From Christensenella sp. UBA3700 (GTDB lineage Bacteria > Bacillota > Clostridia > Christensenellales > UBA3700), in NCBI GenBank assembly GCA_002372775.1, contig DFIJ01000069.1, forward strand, positions 1-28,381: a DNA stretch of 28,381 nucleotides, given 5' to 3'. How positions within the stretch are numbered: the stretch's first letter is position 1; the number at the start of each line of letters is the position of its first letter. Both the position numbers and the translations under genes were made by a program. Shown here piece by piece: positions 14,217-23,718 of this stretch. The notes under the pieces are model-generated. The model saw nothing but the letters and a program-made list of their open reading frames with translations, was not told where the DNA came from and made no database searches.

Positions 14217-17171
14217 TACCCATCGAACCGCTGTTGTGTTTGTTAATCTATCAACATTAGCTGAAGAATCTGCTAATGCACTTGCACTATAACTTCCATC
14301 ACCAGAACCATCTGCCTTATAGCACAAATATCTTGCATATTCATAAGTAAATACGACATTTTGCAAGTTGCTAGCGCCCCTAAATGCACCAACCATAATA
14401 ACAGAAACGTTTTCTCCTATTTTTACTGTATGTAACATTGTGCAGTTCATAAATGCGCCATAGAATATACCTACTGCGTTATAAGAAGATGTTGATCCTG
14501 TAATAGCAATCTCAGTTAATCCCGCTGGAATATAGTATGTTTGTGAACTACCACCATCTGAACTTGTTTGAGATACAGCTGTTAATCCTGTTTTATTTAT
14601 TGTTCCGAAGAAATATCCTAATAGATATGTATCTGAGGTGTTTTCATTAACATATCCTGTTGGTTTAGCATTAGTTTTAGTATCTGCAATAAATGGAACA
14701 CTTAAACTTGTCAGATTAACACAGCCTTCCACGAATCCTTGTCCTATTGAAGTTACATTTTGATCAAGCGCAATAGAAGTAACGCCCGTATTCTTAAATG
14801 CATGCGCCCCTATTGTTCTAACTGCCGCAATATCTACACTTGCTAAATTTATACAGTTTTCAAAAGCACTTTGACCTATCGTAGCCACCCCATACATAGC
14901 TACACTACTTGGATTACTACTTGATCTAATACCAAACGTTACACTCTCAATAGTTGTGATGCCGTAGAATTCTTTTTCTCCAATAGTGCCACCAGTTGAT
15001 TCACTTCCGCTGCTATCTAAAGTTAAACTCTTTAGCGTTGTTGGAATATAATAAACAATATTTGTAAATGGATCAGTTTGTGCTGTTAAACCAGCACCAC
15101 TTGTTGTTCCAAACAAACGACCAAACCAAGCAACCTTTCCAACTGGCATTGTTAGTGATTCTAATGCTGTACATCCAGCAAACAATCCTTCTTCAATAGT
15201 TGTTAATCCACTAGAAGAACCTTTTGTTGGCAATTCTACACTCTCTAGGGCTGTACAGTTATTAAATGCGCCTGCTCCAATTGTTGTTACATAAGAACTC
15301 ATAATTACTTTAGTCAAAACCGTACTGCCTTTAAACGCATTTTCGCCTATTGCAGTTACTGTAGTTGGCAAAGATATAATCTCATAACCAGTTTCAGCAA
15401 AAGCATTATCTGCAACTTTAGTAACATACTTTCCGTATACTCTACTTGGGACATATAGTCTTGTTGTAGATAACGAACTGTGTGGTGCACTAACTATTAT
15501 CATAGAATCTGTGTTCTCATCATACTTATAATTAATCTCGTTATTATCATTTTGAGATTTATAAGCTATAGTATATTCTTTTGAAGCTCCTCCATAGCTT
15601 AGAGTATAAACAATTGCATTTTCTAAATACTCTTTATCTATTGAACAGTTCCCTTGTATCTCTTCATTGCATTTTTCACAAATATAACTTGCTTTAAATG
15701 AGCCTGAAAATAATCCGGATTCAACATCTAGTTTATCTTCAATAGTAGTTGGAAATGTAATGGAATTTAAACTACCTATTTCGTGTGCTATAGTTTTAGT
15801 CACGACTTTGGTTTCTGTATAAGTTTTCCCATCATAAACAAGAGTTGCAGTGTAGGTGATTTGCATCTGTTCACCACACGAAGCCTCATTATCTATCGTA
15901 TAAGTAACCACCGCACTTTCCCTATATTCATGTAATGCATTTCTTGAACATACTAAAACTACATTTGCTTCAACCTCATTAGGGTCATCACTCATAACCC
16001 ATCTGAATTCTGCCTCATAATCATGCTTTAATGCTGGAATTGCTACTTTCTTAACATCAGAATAATTTCCAAATGTTTCTATAACATAAGCATAATATGT
16101 AATCTCTCCTTCATTCTCACAATCTTCGTATTTTGTTTTCTCGCTACTTACTACTGCTTGAACAACAAGTGGATCAAGTCCATGAATTTCTCTAAATGAA
16201 ATGCTTGCTTTAGAATAATCATCAGCCCAGGTCCAAACCCCATCACTATAGTCATATTCAGGGGCTATATCTTCTACAGGTTCATCCTCTTCATTGTTTG
16301 GATCTATAGGGTCAATCTTACTATCTGGTTCTAACTCAGACACTGAATAAGCAACACCATTTACAGCAAGAGAGAAATAAAGCTTAGTTTGAGAATTTAC
16401 ATTAAACGAGAATTCCTCATTAGGATTTTTAGAATCTTGAGTAAATAAAACATTTCCACTTGCATCTTTTGCAGTAATTGTATAAAACTCGTTAGATTTT
16501 AATAAAACATTGGCAGCAGATATGACAACTACATTATTCTCATAACGCGCCAATAAATCACCTTTATTAATATCTTCTTTTGCTGTAAAGAAAGATTTTT
16601 CAACAAAGATTTTATCTTTGTTTTTAACGCAAATATAATACTCTTTTCCTGCTTTTAAATTATTAAAAGTTAAATATAAAGAATCTTTAGTAACTACTTG
16701 TTCCTGATACTCTCCATCGTCACTTGAAATAGTAGCTACAATATCTTCTTCAAAATCTTCATCTTGAGCATTTTCTATATCTAATTGAATAACAAGAGAA
16801 TTAGTACCTGCCATAACTAATGACAAATTCATAGTCATAGTACTAATAAAAACGGCAACAATTATAACAGCAGCTACTACTGTCGAAGCTACTACTCCAG
16901 CAAACGCACCAATACTACTGCTAATAGAACCTGCCGCAGAGGATAAAGAAGACACACTTTGTGTAGAATTTGACTTTATATCAGTATTATTCTTTTTTCT
17001 TGCATCAAATGTTTCTTTTACCCTATATTCCTCACTAACTGACTTTGTCGAATATTCTTCAACAAAGGAAGAAGTATCGTTCTTATAAACGATTCTTCCT
17101 TCATCATATTTAGCAGTATTAATCCCATCTGGGTTTGCTATGTTATAATCGTTAAACTCGCTTCCTCTCAT
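14208..17171 (-). CDS. Large membrane-anchored BspA-type LRR protein
   Basis: A 987-residue protein. It lacks a normal signal peptide and begins with ~85 polar, Ser/Thr/Lys-rich residues, followed by one hydrophobic helix (about 87-112) and a long, presumably extracellular region. That region has Ig-like or fibronectin-like beta segments, an acidic linker (DPIDPNNEEDEPVEDIAPE, around 290-310), two similar beta repeats with paired cysteines (one CEKC), then LRR_5/BspA repeats to the C-terminus. Surface binding or adhesion is the likely role. The ATG is 7 bp after the MscS stop and has no Shine-Dalgarno sequence, so it probably depends on coupling to MscS. The type II-like topology with a large cytoplasmic head is unusual for BspA-type proteins. 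Confidence 0.82.
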   Translation of the reverse strand: MRGSEFNDYNIANPDGINTAKYDEGRIVYKNDTSSFVEEYSTKSVSEEYRVKETFDARKKNNTDIKSNSTQSVSSLSSAAGSISSSIGAFAGVVASTVVAAVIIVAVFISTMTMNLSLVMAGTNSLVIQLDIENAQDEDFEEDIVATISSDDGEYQEQVVTKDSLYLTFNNLKAGKEYYICVKNKDKIFVEKSFFTAKEDINKGDLLARYENNVVVISAANVLLKSNEFYTITAKDASGNVLFTQDSKNPNEEFSFNVNSQTKLYFSLAVNGVAYSVSELEPDSKIDPIDPNNEEDEPVEDIAPEYDYSDGVWTWADDYSKASISFREIHGLDPLVVQAVVSSEKTKYEDCENEGEITYYAYVIETFGNYSDVKKVAIPALKHDYEAEFRWVMSDDPNEVEANVVLVCSRNALHEYRESAVVTYTIDNEASCGEQMQITYTATLVYDGKTYTETKVVTKTIAHEIGSLNSITFPTTIEDKLDVESGLFSGSFKASYICEKCNEEIQGNCSIDKEYLENAIVYTLSYGGASKEYTIAYKSQNDNNEINYKYDENTDSMIIVSAPHSSLSTTRLYVPSRVYGKYVTKVADNAFAETGYEIISLPTTVTAIGENAFKGSTVLTKVIMSSYVTTIGAGAFNNCTALESVELPTKGSSSGLTTIEEGLFAGCTALESLTMPVGKVAWFGRLFGTTSGAGLTAQTDPFTNIVYYIPTTLKSLTLDSSGSESTGGTIGEKEFYGITTIESVTFGIRSSSNPSSVAMYGVATIGQSAFENCINLASVDIAAVRTIGAHAFKNTGVTSIALDQNVTSIGQGFVEGCVNLTSLSVPFIADTKTNAKPTGYVNENTSDTYLLGYFFGTINKTGLTAVSQTSSDGGSSQTYYIPAGLTEIAITGSTSSYNAVGIFYGAFMNCTMLHTVKIGENVSVIMVGAFRGASNLQNVVFTYEYARYLCYKADGSGDGSYSASALADSSANVDRLTNTTAVRWVLS

Positions 17172-17178
17172 AGACTAG

Positions 17179-18219
17179 TTACTCATGATTAACATCATAT
17201 TCTGCTATACCCTTACTTAATTCCTTTTGTTCAGCAACAAACTCATCAGCCTTCTTTTGCTGGCGTTTAGTTGCATTTTCAAATTTAGTTGGCTCATTAA
17301 CAACAACTTGTGGGAACGGAATGTTAATGTTGTATTTATCAAACAGTAATTTAAATTGGCGATTTAAATCTCTCTCAACCTGGTATTTTGAACCTTCATC
17401 GCACTTTGCAATAAACTTTAAAATAACACTTGAATCAGCAAGTGCTGATACACCCTTATAATAAGGACCTTCTTTAATCTCAGGGATTGCGTCTTTTATC
17501 TTATCTAAATTTTCTTTTAAAATAGCTTCTACTCTCTCTAAAGATTCACCATACTCTATTGACATATCACAAGAAGCCACAGACAAAGCCTGAGTCATAT
17601 TAACAAGAGTCTTTATATCCGCATTATTAACGATTTTAATGTTACCGCCTGCATCTTCAATCTTAGTTGTTCTAATGCCGATTTCTTTAACAGTACCTCT
17701 AAAACCATCAACGACAATAATATCTCCGACCTCAAATACATGTTCAAACACAATAAATAATCCTGCGATAATATCTCCAATTAATGGTTGAGCACCAAGA
17801 CCAACAACAAGTCCTAATATTCCAATACCTGCAAGAATTGCTGTTGTATCTACTCCAAGTGTCTTCAATACCATAAATACAAGAACAATAACTGCAGCAT
17901 ACTTTATTAAACTGCTAGTTAAATCTAGAATTGCTCTTCCTTTATTCAATGCTTTTCCTATCTCTCTTAAGCATAAGCGAACAACATAACTTGCTCCTAG
18001 GCAAAAAATCATGTAACTAATAATACGAATGACAACATTAAACTCCCCAGCCTTATTGAATATATTTAAACTTCTCCAAAATATATTCATTGGATCAAAC
18101 ATGGAGCCCCCGAATGCCATAATAATTATATAAGCTAGTAAAACTAGGATACCTAGTGCTTTAATTGCAAACCCTGCAGTAAACTTAAAATTCTTAAAAT
18201 ACTCTTTAATTGTGTTCAT
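17179..18219 (-). CDS. MscS-family mechanosensitive channel
   Basis: With the start at ATG 18219 (GAGGG 8 nt upstream), a 346-residue small-conductance mechanosensitive channel. Two N-terminal membrane helices precede the conserved pore-lining helix AILAGIGILGLVVGLGAQPL, the LIGDIIAGLFIVFEHVFEVG segment and the beta domain beginning GDIIVVDGFRGTVKEIG, which is typical MscS. It protects cells from hypo-osmotic lysis by releasing solutes. An in-frame extension to 18354 is rejected: it would overlap the preceding terminator, and the internal ATG has the ribosome binding site. The C-terminal tail (last ~35 residues) is charged and possibly helical. The LRR gene follows after 7 bp, so the two are probably co-transcribed. 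Confidence 0.93.
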   Translation of the reverse strand: MNTIKEYFKNFKFTAGFAIKALGILVLLAYIIIMAFGGSMFDPMNIFWRSLNIFNKAGEFNVVIRIISYMIFCLGASYVVRLCLREIGKALNKGRAILDLTSSLIKYAAVIVLVFMVLKTLGVDTTAILAGIGILGLVVGLGAQPLIGDIIAGLFIVFEHVFEVGDIIVVDGFRGTVKEIGIRTTKIEDAGGNIKIVNNADIKTLVNMTQALSVASCDMSIEYGESLERVEAILKENLDKIKDAIPEIKEGPYYKGVSALADSSVILKFIAKCDEGSKYQVERDLNRQFKLLFDKYNINIPFPQVVVNEPTKFENATKRQQKKADEFVAEQKELSKGIAEYDVNHE

Positions 18220-18303
18220 TATTAATGCCCTCACAAGCTTAGTAGTTATATAAATAACCAAGTATATTTTAAGTGCACACAAAAATATTATGTGCGCGTA
18301 GGC

Positions 18304-18333
18304 ATTATATATATGTAAATTGGCTAAAAACAA
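18304..18333 (-). promoter_or_regulatory. Possible mscS-type gene promoter
   Basis: Minus-strand TTGTTT (18333-18328), 18-nt spacer, TATAAT (18309-18304). The -35 overlaps the U-run of the upstream terminator. Between it and the start lies an imperfect inverted repeat, GTGCACA with TGTGCGC (18272-18297), of unknown role. Confidence 0.45.
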
Positions 18334-18359
18334 GGAGGTGCCTAATATAGACACCTCCT
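18325..18359 (-). terminator. Intrinsic terminator of the small lipoprotein gene
   Basis: On the minus strand AGGAGGTG (18359-18352) pairs with CACCTCCT (18340-18333), an 8-bp GC-rich stem with an 11-nt loop, followed by TGTTTTT. It lies 22 bp after the stop at 18382, a textbook rho-independent terminator. Confidence 0.88.
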
Positions 18360-18381
18360 ATTCGATTATTAGTTATTCCTG

Positions 18382-18792
18382 TTATTCTTTAACTAAAACG
18401 ATATTAATCTTATATTCTCCATAACTTGTTGTAATCGTAATATTTTTACCATCTACAACACCATCTGGATCTCTATCTGTATCTACTTCAGCAGTAGATC
18501 CGATATAGATATTTTTACCATCTTGAACATAGTACTGGGTTGAAACATCTTGACCTTCTTTAGATAATACCATTGTGCCATCTTTATTGAATGTTAGTTT
18601 AGAATCCTTATATTGAGCTTCAACCCCACTCTTAACTGAAGCAATTTGCTCTTCTGTAGCGCCCTCAAGAGTTACAGTAACTGATTCTAATACATAAGTA
18701 TTGCCAGCAACTTTTGAACTACAAGCAAATAATAATACCGACATTGATGCTACTAAAAGCACTAAAACTACTAATAAAACTATCTTTTTCAT
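18382..18792 (-). CDS. Small lipoprotein with a beta-rich domain, function unknown
   Basis: A 136-residue protein with a lipoprotein signal (MKKI, hydrophobic core, LLFAC; lipidated C24). A compact ~110-residue beta-rich domain follows: VAGNTYVLESVTVTLEG, a LTFNKDGTMVLS hairpin, YYVQDGKNIYIG and a terminal strand. This layout matches small Clostridia lipoproteins with a lipocalin-like or copper-resistance-like beta fold that often begin with xGxYxLxS after the cysteine; no ligand can be named. AAGGAGGG precedes the ATG. It has its own 5' leader with a hairpin and is closed by a strong terminator, so it is probably monocistronic and may be well expressed. Confidence 0.85.
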   Translation of the reverse strand: MKKIVLLVVLVLLVASMSVLLFACSSKVAGNTYVLESVTVTLEGATEEQIASVKSGVEAQYKDSKLTFNKDGTMVLSKEGQDVSTQYYVQDGKNIYIGSTAEVDTDRDPDGVVDGKNITITTSYGEYKINIVLVKE

Positions 18793-18820
18793 AAAAACCC
18801 TCCTTATGAGCTTTATTTAT

Positions 18821-18847
18821 CCTTATCTAGTTCTACTAAATATAAGG
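18821..18847 (-). promoter_or_regulatory. Hairpin in the leader of the small lipoprotein gene
   Basis: CCTTA (18847-18843 on the minus strand) pairs with TAAGG (18825-18821), and TTTAGT with ACTAGA inside it (one G-U pair, AGA loop, TA bulge). It lies 29 bp upstream of the start codon within the 179-bp gap after the clostripain gene. No riboswitch class was recognised and no clear promoter was found; the rest of the gap shows nothing else. Confidence 0.3.
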
Positions 18848-18971
18848 ACCTCACATTTATTAACCTACCATAAAAAGGGATTAAACTATCTAAGGCCGCA
18901 AAATATAGATATTAATTGGCAATATTAAGCGTTTTTTCTCCATAAAGAAACTCGTTTTGTACATATAAAAT

Positions 18972-20888
18972 TTAAGGAATAAGAGTTACATCTTGAGATA
19001 TAGTATAAATTTCTGCTGCAAAATCATATTTTTCAGTAAGTGGGTTTTCAAGTAACTGCTCATATGTATAATTCATTTTAAGAACAGCCGTATATGAATA
19101 ATATAGCCTTCCAAAAATATCTTCAATAACAAATACATATTGGTAATAAGTTTGTTTAAGTGGAGATATAGATAATTCAACTTTATCACCATAAACTATC
19201 CTATTACCTTCTACTGTTGTTCTTTCAAAATTCTCATCATAGTAATAATATAGTGGAATAATTACATCACCTTTATTTAGTTTATCAAAAGCTTTATCTG
19301 CCATACCTTGCTCATTAATGCCTGACCAAGTACCAAGCAATACAAATTCTTTTGACTTATACGAATAAGCAAATCTTAAATACTTTTCTTCGCCATTTAA
19401 TTTAATCCGAGAAGAATACACAGCATATCCATTTTCATCGCCAAGATATGTACATTGTAATTCTTCACCATTAAAGCATACCCACCTTCCTTTGAAATTA
19501 CTTGCATATACTCCATAAGAATCGTTATATACATCAACATCAGACCCAATGGATGGCACTAATATATTTTGCTCATCTTGAATAAACTCAAGCAAAGAAT
19601 ACTTAACTGAGCGCACGTATTTAACAGAGTTTTCATTTAATTTAATTTCAAAAGCACCATGCTCGTTTTCAGAGCCTTTATCGTCAAAAGTAATTAGGTC
19701 ATTAGATATAGATATAAAATTGTCTAATAAGAATTCTTTATATTCACTAGAAACAACATGGTCTTTTGCTTGTTGTAATTCCTCTGATTGTAACTTATAT
19801 GGGTAATAGAAAGATATTCCTCCACATCCTTCTTTTAATACCCCATTTTTATTCTTTACAATACAGTTATTAATTGCACTCTTTAGAGCATTAGATTCTC
19901 TCTCATAAACAGTAAGATTATCTGCGAATTTATATAAATCAACTATATTACTTTTTGTTTCATAATCTGACCTGCCACCAAATGTTGGTGCATTAGATAT
20001 AGACTTAGATATTTGCCAAAGCCCAATATCGTTAATATTGTCTTTAATTTGTTTAAATAGGTTGCCAAAGCTGTTTGCTACATCATTTGTCTTTGAAAGA
20101 TTAATAGCAGATAGTGTTGCATTCATATTCACCTGATTCTTTTCGCACTTAGCATAATATGAATCAACAATACTCTCTACAGTCTTTTCTAAGCCATCTT
20201 TACCATAACTATTTGCAACAGTTTCATAATCCCAGCCACCGCCTGGTTCAGACTCTTCACTTGCAATCATGTATCTTGCATAATCTTTTAGTGCATAAGC
20301 AACTTCAATTGAACCCATTAAACAAGCATCAAATCCAATAAAATCTAAAGTCCCTATTTTAGATTCAGATATAGCTGTTACAATTTCACTAATAGATAAA
20401 CTATCAAACGAATAGTTTTCATCAAAGCAGCACCCTTTTGTGGCGCCACCACCATGATTCCACAAAATTAATGCTTTATTTGTTTTCTCATATTTAGTAT
20501 TACAATAATCTAAAAATGAGAATAAAGAGTCTTTTTCTCCCATATTAGATATAGGCTTAGAATCAAGCTTTAATAAACTTCCTTCAGATATTTCATATCT
20601 TTCTATTAGATATGGATTAATCTCTTCGTTTTTCCAACTACTAGCTCCCCCTGTTTGAATAACAACTTTTGTATTAGCTGGAATATTTGCTTTTAATAGC
20701 TCCTCTATATTTGCACTAGCTCTACCATTTCTACTCTCTAAATCGCTTCCGCATAAATAAACCATCAGAAGGTTATTTTCATAACCCTCTGTAGATTTTT
20801 CATTATCTCCTGTTTTCGCACAAGATACTAAACATAATAGCGATAACAGTAAAATGCTAATAACAAATACTAGGCGCTTTTTTACCAT
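18972..20888 (-). CDS. Clostripain-family (peptidase C11) lipoprotein protease
   Basis: A 638-residue cysteine peptidase of clan CD. The lipoprotein signal ends LLCLVSC (C23). The catalytic dyad is visible: H145 in LILWNHGGG and C189 in FIGFDACLMG, the standard C11 motifs. The N-terminal strand LLMVYLCGSDLE is also typical. Members cleave after Arg or Lys, often with autoproteolytic activation. The last ~250 residues are beta-rich and resemble the C-terminal domain seen in many Clostridia C11 proteins. The start overlaps the 3' end of the 902-residue lipoprotein gene by 7 bp and has no good ribosome binding site, so translation is probably coupled. The two are likely partners at the cell surface, perhaps protease and substrate or anchor; that is inference. 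Confidence 0.93.
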   Translation of the reverse strand: MVKKRLVFVISILLLSLLCLVSCAKTGDNEKSTEGYENNLLMVYLCGSDLESRNGRASANIEELLKANIPANTKVVIQTGGASSWKNEEINPYLIERYEISEGSLLKLDSKPISNMGEKDSLFSFLDYCNTKYEKTNKALILWNHGGGATKGCCFDENYSFDSLSISEIVTAISESKIGTLDFIGFDACLMGSIEVAYALKDYARYMIASEESEPGGGWDYETVANSYGKDGLEKTVESIVDSYYAKCEKNQVNMNATLSAINLSKTNDVANSFGNLFKQIKDNINDIGLWQISKSISNAPTFGGRSDYETKSNIVDLYKFADNLTVYERESNALKSAINNCIVKNKNGVLKEGCGGISFYYPYKLQSEELQQAKDHVVSSEYKEFLLDNFISISNDLITFDDKGSENEHGAFEIKLNENSVKYVRSVKYSLLEFIQDEQNILVPSIGSDVDVYNDSYGVYASNFKGRWVCFNGEELQCTYLGDENGYAVYSSRIKLNGEEKYLRFAYSYKSKEFVLLGTWSGINEQGMADKAFDKLNKGDVIIPLYYYYDENFERTTVEGNRIVYGDKVELSISPLKQTYYQYVFVIEDIFGRLYYSYTAVLKMNYTYEQLLENPLTEKYDFAAEIYTISQDVTLIP

Positions 20889-23590
20889 TGGAAGAAATAA
20901 TAACTACAATTTGTATTCTTATAGTCCAAAGTCCTTATACTTAAAGACATAATAGTAGTTTCTGTTGCATATGCTCTTGTAGATACACTGCTTACTGAAT
21001 TTCCAGTAATTGTAACATAGTGTGCTGTATATGTATACATAGCTCCATTAGAAATTTTATGTGATACATATAATTTTCCTCTTAAGGATACAACTTCTCT
21101 ATATATTGTTGTTTGCGATGAAGAGCGGTCTACAGAAATCACCATACTATTTTCTTTAGGAAGATTTGTAAACTTTGCTTCCTTTAATGATTTAAAGAAA
21201 TCTATACCTTTTGCATTTGCACTTGCAATTATCTTCTTTAAATCATCTGCATTCATTGCACTAGGTTCAACATTTATTCTATTAACACTTGTCTTTAGTG
21301 AAACTGTAACGTCTTTGAATAAATCGCTATTTTTATCATCTCTATATTTTTGTGGATCATATTTACCCATAGCAAGTTGAACAACTTTACCTGTAGTATA
21401 CTCTAGTGTACGAGCAGTTCTTCTTCTTTGCATAGAAGCGTTCAAATCATTTTGGTATGTATCAATAGTTTCTGCAACATTCTTGAAATTCAAAGCATAA
21501 TTTGCCCTATTTGCAGAATTCTTATATCCAAGATAACGCATTGTAGCAGCCATACCTAAGAAATAAACACTTGCTGCACTCTTCATAAAGCTGTCCTTTA
21601 CTTCAATTGTTTGGATATCCCAAAGATATTTATCTTTTAAGAATCCCCAAAGGCTATATAAATATCCATCCTTTTCACCATATGTCTTTGACATTAAGTT
21701 CATACCAAATGTATTAACATCTGTTGCAAAAGAAACTCCCATTCTTTCATATTCATCTATAAACACTGCCTTAGCTGCTGCATATTCAGCATTAAGTTCT
21801 AAGTTGGCAAAATCACTGTCTGATATATTGCCATTTGAATCAGCAATTGATTTTTCTAGCTTTAATAGTTTTGCAAGACCATTTGTATTGCCATAAGCAT
21901 CTAAAACGTAATAAGACACAGTATTGTAGTACTTATTATAATCGTTAAATATCATCTTATATTCTGTCTTTTCTATAGCGTTTAGAATTGTACTTGTCGA
22001 AGCTGTTACTTGAGCAGAAAGATCGTTTAGTTGTACTCCAAGTGAATTAATATTTGAATTAATATCCTCAAGCGATAATTCTTGTTTTATACCTAAGTAG
22101 TCAAAAACATAAGGAGTAAGAACCGTAATCAACTTGCTACCAGCAGCACTTGCAGCTGATGTGACAACGCTTGTAGCCCCTTTCTTTATTAGGTCTATAG
22201 CAAATTCTTTAAACTCTTTACTATCCTCAACATGTGATGTTTGGAATACACCTGATAATGTTGAATCTATTAAACCAAAACGACTATTAATTAAACTGCT
22301 ATCAATAATTACACTACCTGCTAAAGTAGTAGCACTTGTAGCAATAGTTGCAACAATTAGATTTTCAGATTTTGACTTAATTGTGAAATCATAATCATTA
22401 TCGTTCTTATCCTTAATTGATATATCTGCCTTTGTAATAGATTCATAATCTGCAAATGAACCATTAATTGTGCGAATACTTAAAACATATCCAGAAAAAC
22501 TTCCACTAGATAAGTTGCTCTCAGCCGTAATAGATATTGCACTCTTTAGAGAACCAAAGGCAATATTATCTGCCTTGCCGCCCATATTTACAGCACTAGC
22601 AGCGATTGTTATTACGCCGCTCTCTAGTGCAGCTATTGCTTCGTCATCAATTAACGTTGTAGATAGTGTTACTATCATTACATTATCTGTAACAAAATCT
22701 ACTGAATCTACACTAAAGTTTTCAACGTTTGTTATAGTTACATCACTCTTATTAACTGTCTTTAAAAGGCCATCTTCTACAACAATAGGAACAACAACTT
22801 TAGTATTACTTGGAGTTGATATAAATTGCATTGCAGAAGTATCTATAGTTGCTGTTGGAGCAATAATAGAAAAGCTTATATCTACATCCTTTTTCATATT
22901 ATCTAATATAGCACTGCTAAGTAGTGTAATATTTGTCTCATCTAAATTAGCAACATCATCATCAAAAGCATTCTCGTATGTCATTGAGAATGTCGTACTA
23001 TTTACTCTAGTAAGTGTATAATCCTTTTCATATAGTGCACCGCTAACTGAGATCATATCTTTAGTAATAGTATCCACTAAAGTTCCAGATACTAATGACA
23101 TTGTTAAAGTAAACTCTTGATCATATCTATTAATAGTGCTTACATCAGAAACTAGCCCATAAGATGTAGAACTAAGATATATTGAACACTCAAATGGAGA
23201 ACCATCACTAATAACGGCTGATTTACTACTTAGTCTCCAATAATTATTCTCTGAGATATAATCTGAATCAGTAAAAGTTACATCAATTTCAAAATCGCTT
23301 TCTTGTGTAATAGTAAAATCATCTATGCTTCTTACTACTTCAAGAGCATTCGCATCCATTACCTCAAGTGCATAATTCTTCTTTTCAATATTTGCGAATT
23401 TTAAAGACGAATCTTCAAGCGCAACTGTAGCACTATACTTTTTCGTCTCAACCTTATCTGCGCCAGCCATAGCATAAACAGTAAAGCTTTCTTCTTTTTC
23501 TTCCTCTTTATCGCAAGCGATAAATACGAATGTTAAGCATAAAATTAGAATTATGCATACGGCCAAAGTCTTATTCCTTATAGAACCCAC
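20882..23590 (-). CDS. Large lipoprotein with beta repeats and a long helical domain, function unknown
   Basis: The 902-residue protein starts at a GTG with GGGAGGA 8 nt upstream. Its lipoprotein signal ends FVFIAC (C26). Residues ~60-440 are Thr/Ser/Val-rich and appear to hold about three or four Ig-like beta repeats with the shared pattern ITKxDIxIxx...ALxSxxIxxxA. Residues ~460-790 are predominantly helical: an alanine-rich hydrophobic stretch (VVTSAASAAGSKLITVL), an amphipathic coiled-coil-like segment (NINSLGVQLNDLSAQV), then aromatic-rich helices. The C-terminus is a short beta region. The helical block recalls alpha-helical pore-forming toxins, but I see no diagnostic motif and cannot claim it. 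It is translated just ahead of a clostripain-type protease. Confidence 0.8.
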   Translation of the reverse strand: MGSIRNKTLAVCIILILCLTFVFIACDKEEEKEESFTVYAMAGADKVETKKYSATVALEDSSLKFANIEKKNYALEVMDANALEVVRSIDDFTITQESDFEIDVTFTDSDYISENNYWRLSSKSAVISDGSPFECSIYLSSTSYGLVSDVSTINRYDQEFTLTMSLVSGTLVDTITKDMISVSGALYEKDYTLTRVNSTTFSMTYENAFDDDVANLDETNITLLSSAILDNMKKDVDISFSIIAPTATIDTSAMQFISTPSNTKVVVPIVVEDGLLKTVNKSDVTITNVENFSVDSVDFVTDNVMIVTLSTTLIDDEAIAALESGVITIAASAVNMGGKADNIAFGSLKSAISITAESNLSSGSFSGYVLSIRTINGSFADYESITKADISIKDKNDNDYDFTIKSKSENLIVATIATSATTLAGSVIIDSSLINSRFGLIDSTLSGVFQTSHVEDSKEFKEFAIDLIKKGATSVVTSAASAAGSKLITVLTPYVFDYLGIKQELSLEDINSNINSLGVQLNDLSAQVTASTSTILNAIEKTEYKMIFNDYNKYYNTVSYYVLDAYGNTNGLAKLLKLEKSIADSNGNISDSDFANLELNAEYAAAKAVFIDEYERMGVSFATDVNTFGMNLMSKTYGEKDGYLYSLWGFLKDKYLWDIQTIEVKDSFMKSAASVYFLGMAATMRYLGYKNSANRANYALNFKNVAETIDTYQNDLNASMQRRRTARTLEYTTGKVVQLAMGKYDPQKYRDDKNSDLFKDVTVSLKTSVNRINVEPSAMNADDLKKIIASANAKGIDFFKSLKEAKFTNLPKENSMVISVDRSSSQTTIYREVVSLRGKLYVSHKISNGAMYTYTAHYVTITGNSVSSVSTRAYATETTIMSLSIRTLDYKNTNCSYYFFQW

Positions 23591-23634
23591 CTTTAAATCC
23601 TCCCTACTTTTACAACTAACCCGTTGTTGCTTTT

Positions 23635-23651
23635 ATTATACACTTTGTGTA
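23635..23651 (-). promoter_or_regulatory. Predicted -10 box and overlapping inverted repeat upstream of the large lipoprotein
   Basis: TATAAT (23640-23635, minus strand) lies 45 bp before the GTG start; the candidate -35 (TTAATT, 17-nt spacer) is weak. The perfect inverted repeat TACAC-TTT-GTGTA (23639-23651) abuts the -10 box and could be an operator. Confidence 0.45.
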
Positions 23652-23691
23652 TTAAAAAATTAAAGTGGGTCCTTTTAAAAAAAGACCCACT
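23652..23691 (-). terminator. Intrinsic terminator of the TPM/zinc-ribbon gene
   Basis: Minus-strand AGTGGGTC (23691-23684) pairs with GACCCACT (23671-23664), an 8-bp stem with an A/T loop, followed by TTAATTTTTTAAT. It lies 27 bp after the stop at 23719 and separates the upstream membrane-protein genes from the lipoprotein-protease operon. Confidence 0.88.
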
Positions 23692-23718
23692 AATTTCACG
23701 ATTATGTGCTTATAATTA

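Noticed and set aside
18220..18354. N-terminal extension of the MscS gene
   Set aside because: It would begin inside the terminator of the previous gene; ATG 18219 has GAGGG and yields a normal MscS length.
22134..23021. Two plus-strand reading frames (86 and 183 codons), Ser/Val/Ile-rich
   Set aside because: Shadows of the Thr/Ser/Asp-rich coding sequence of the large lipoprotein; low-complexity translation and no ribosome binding site.
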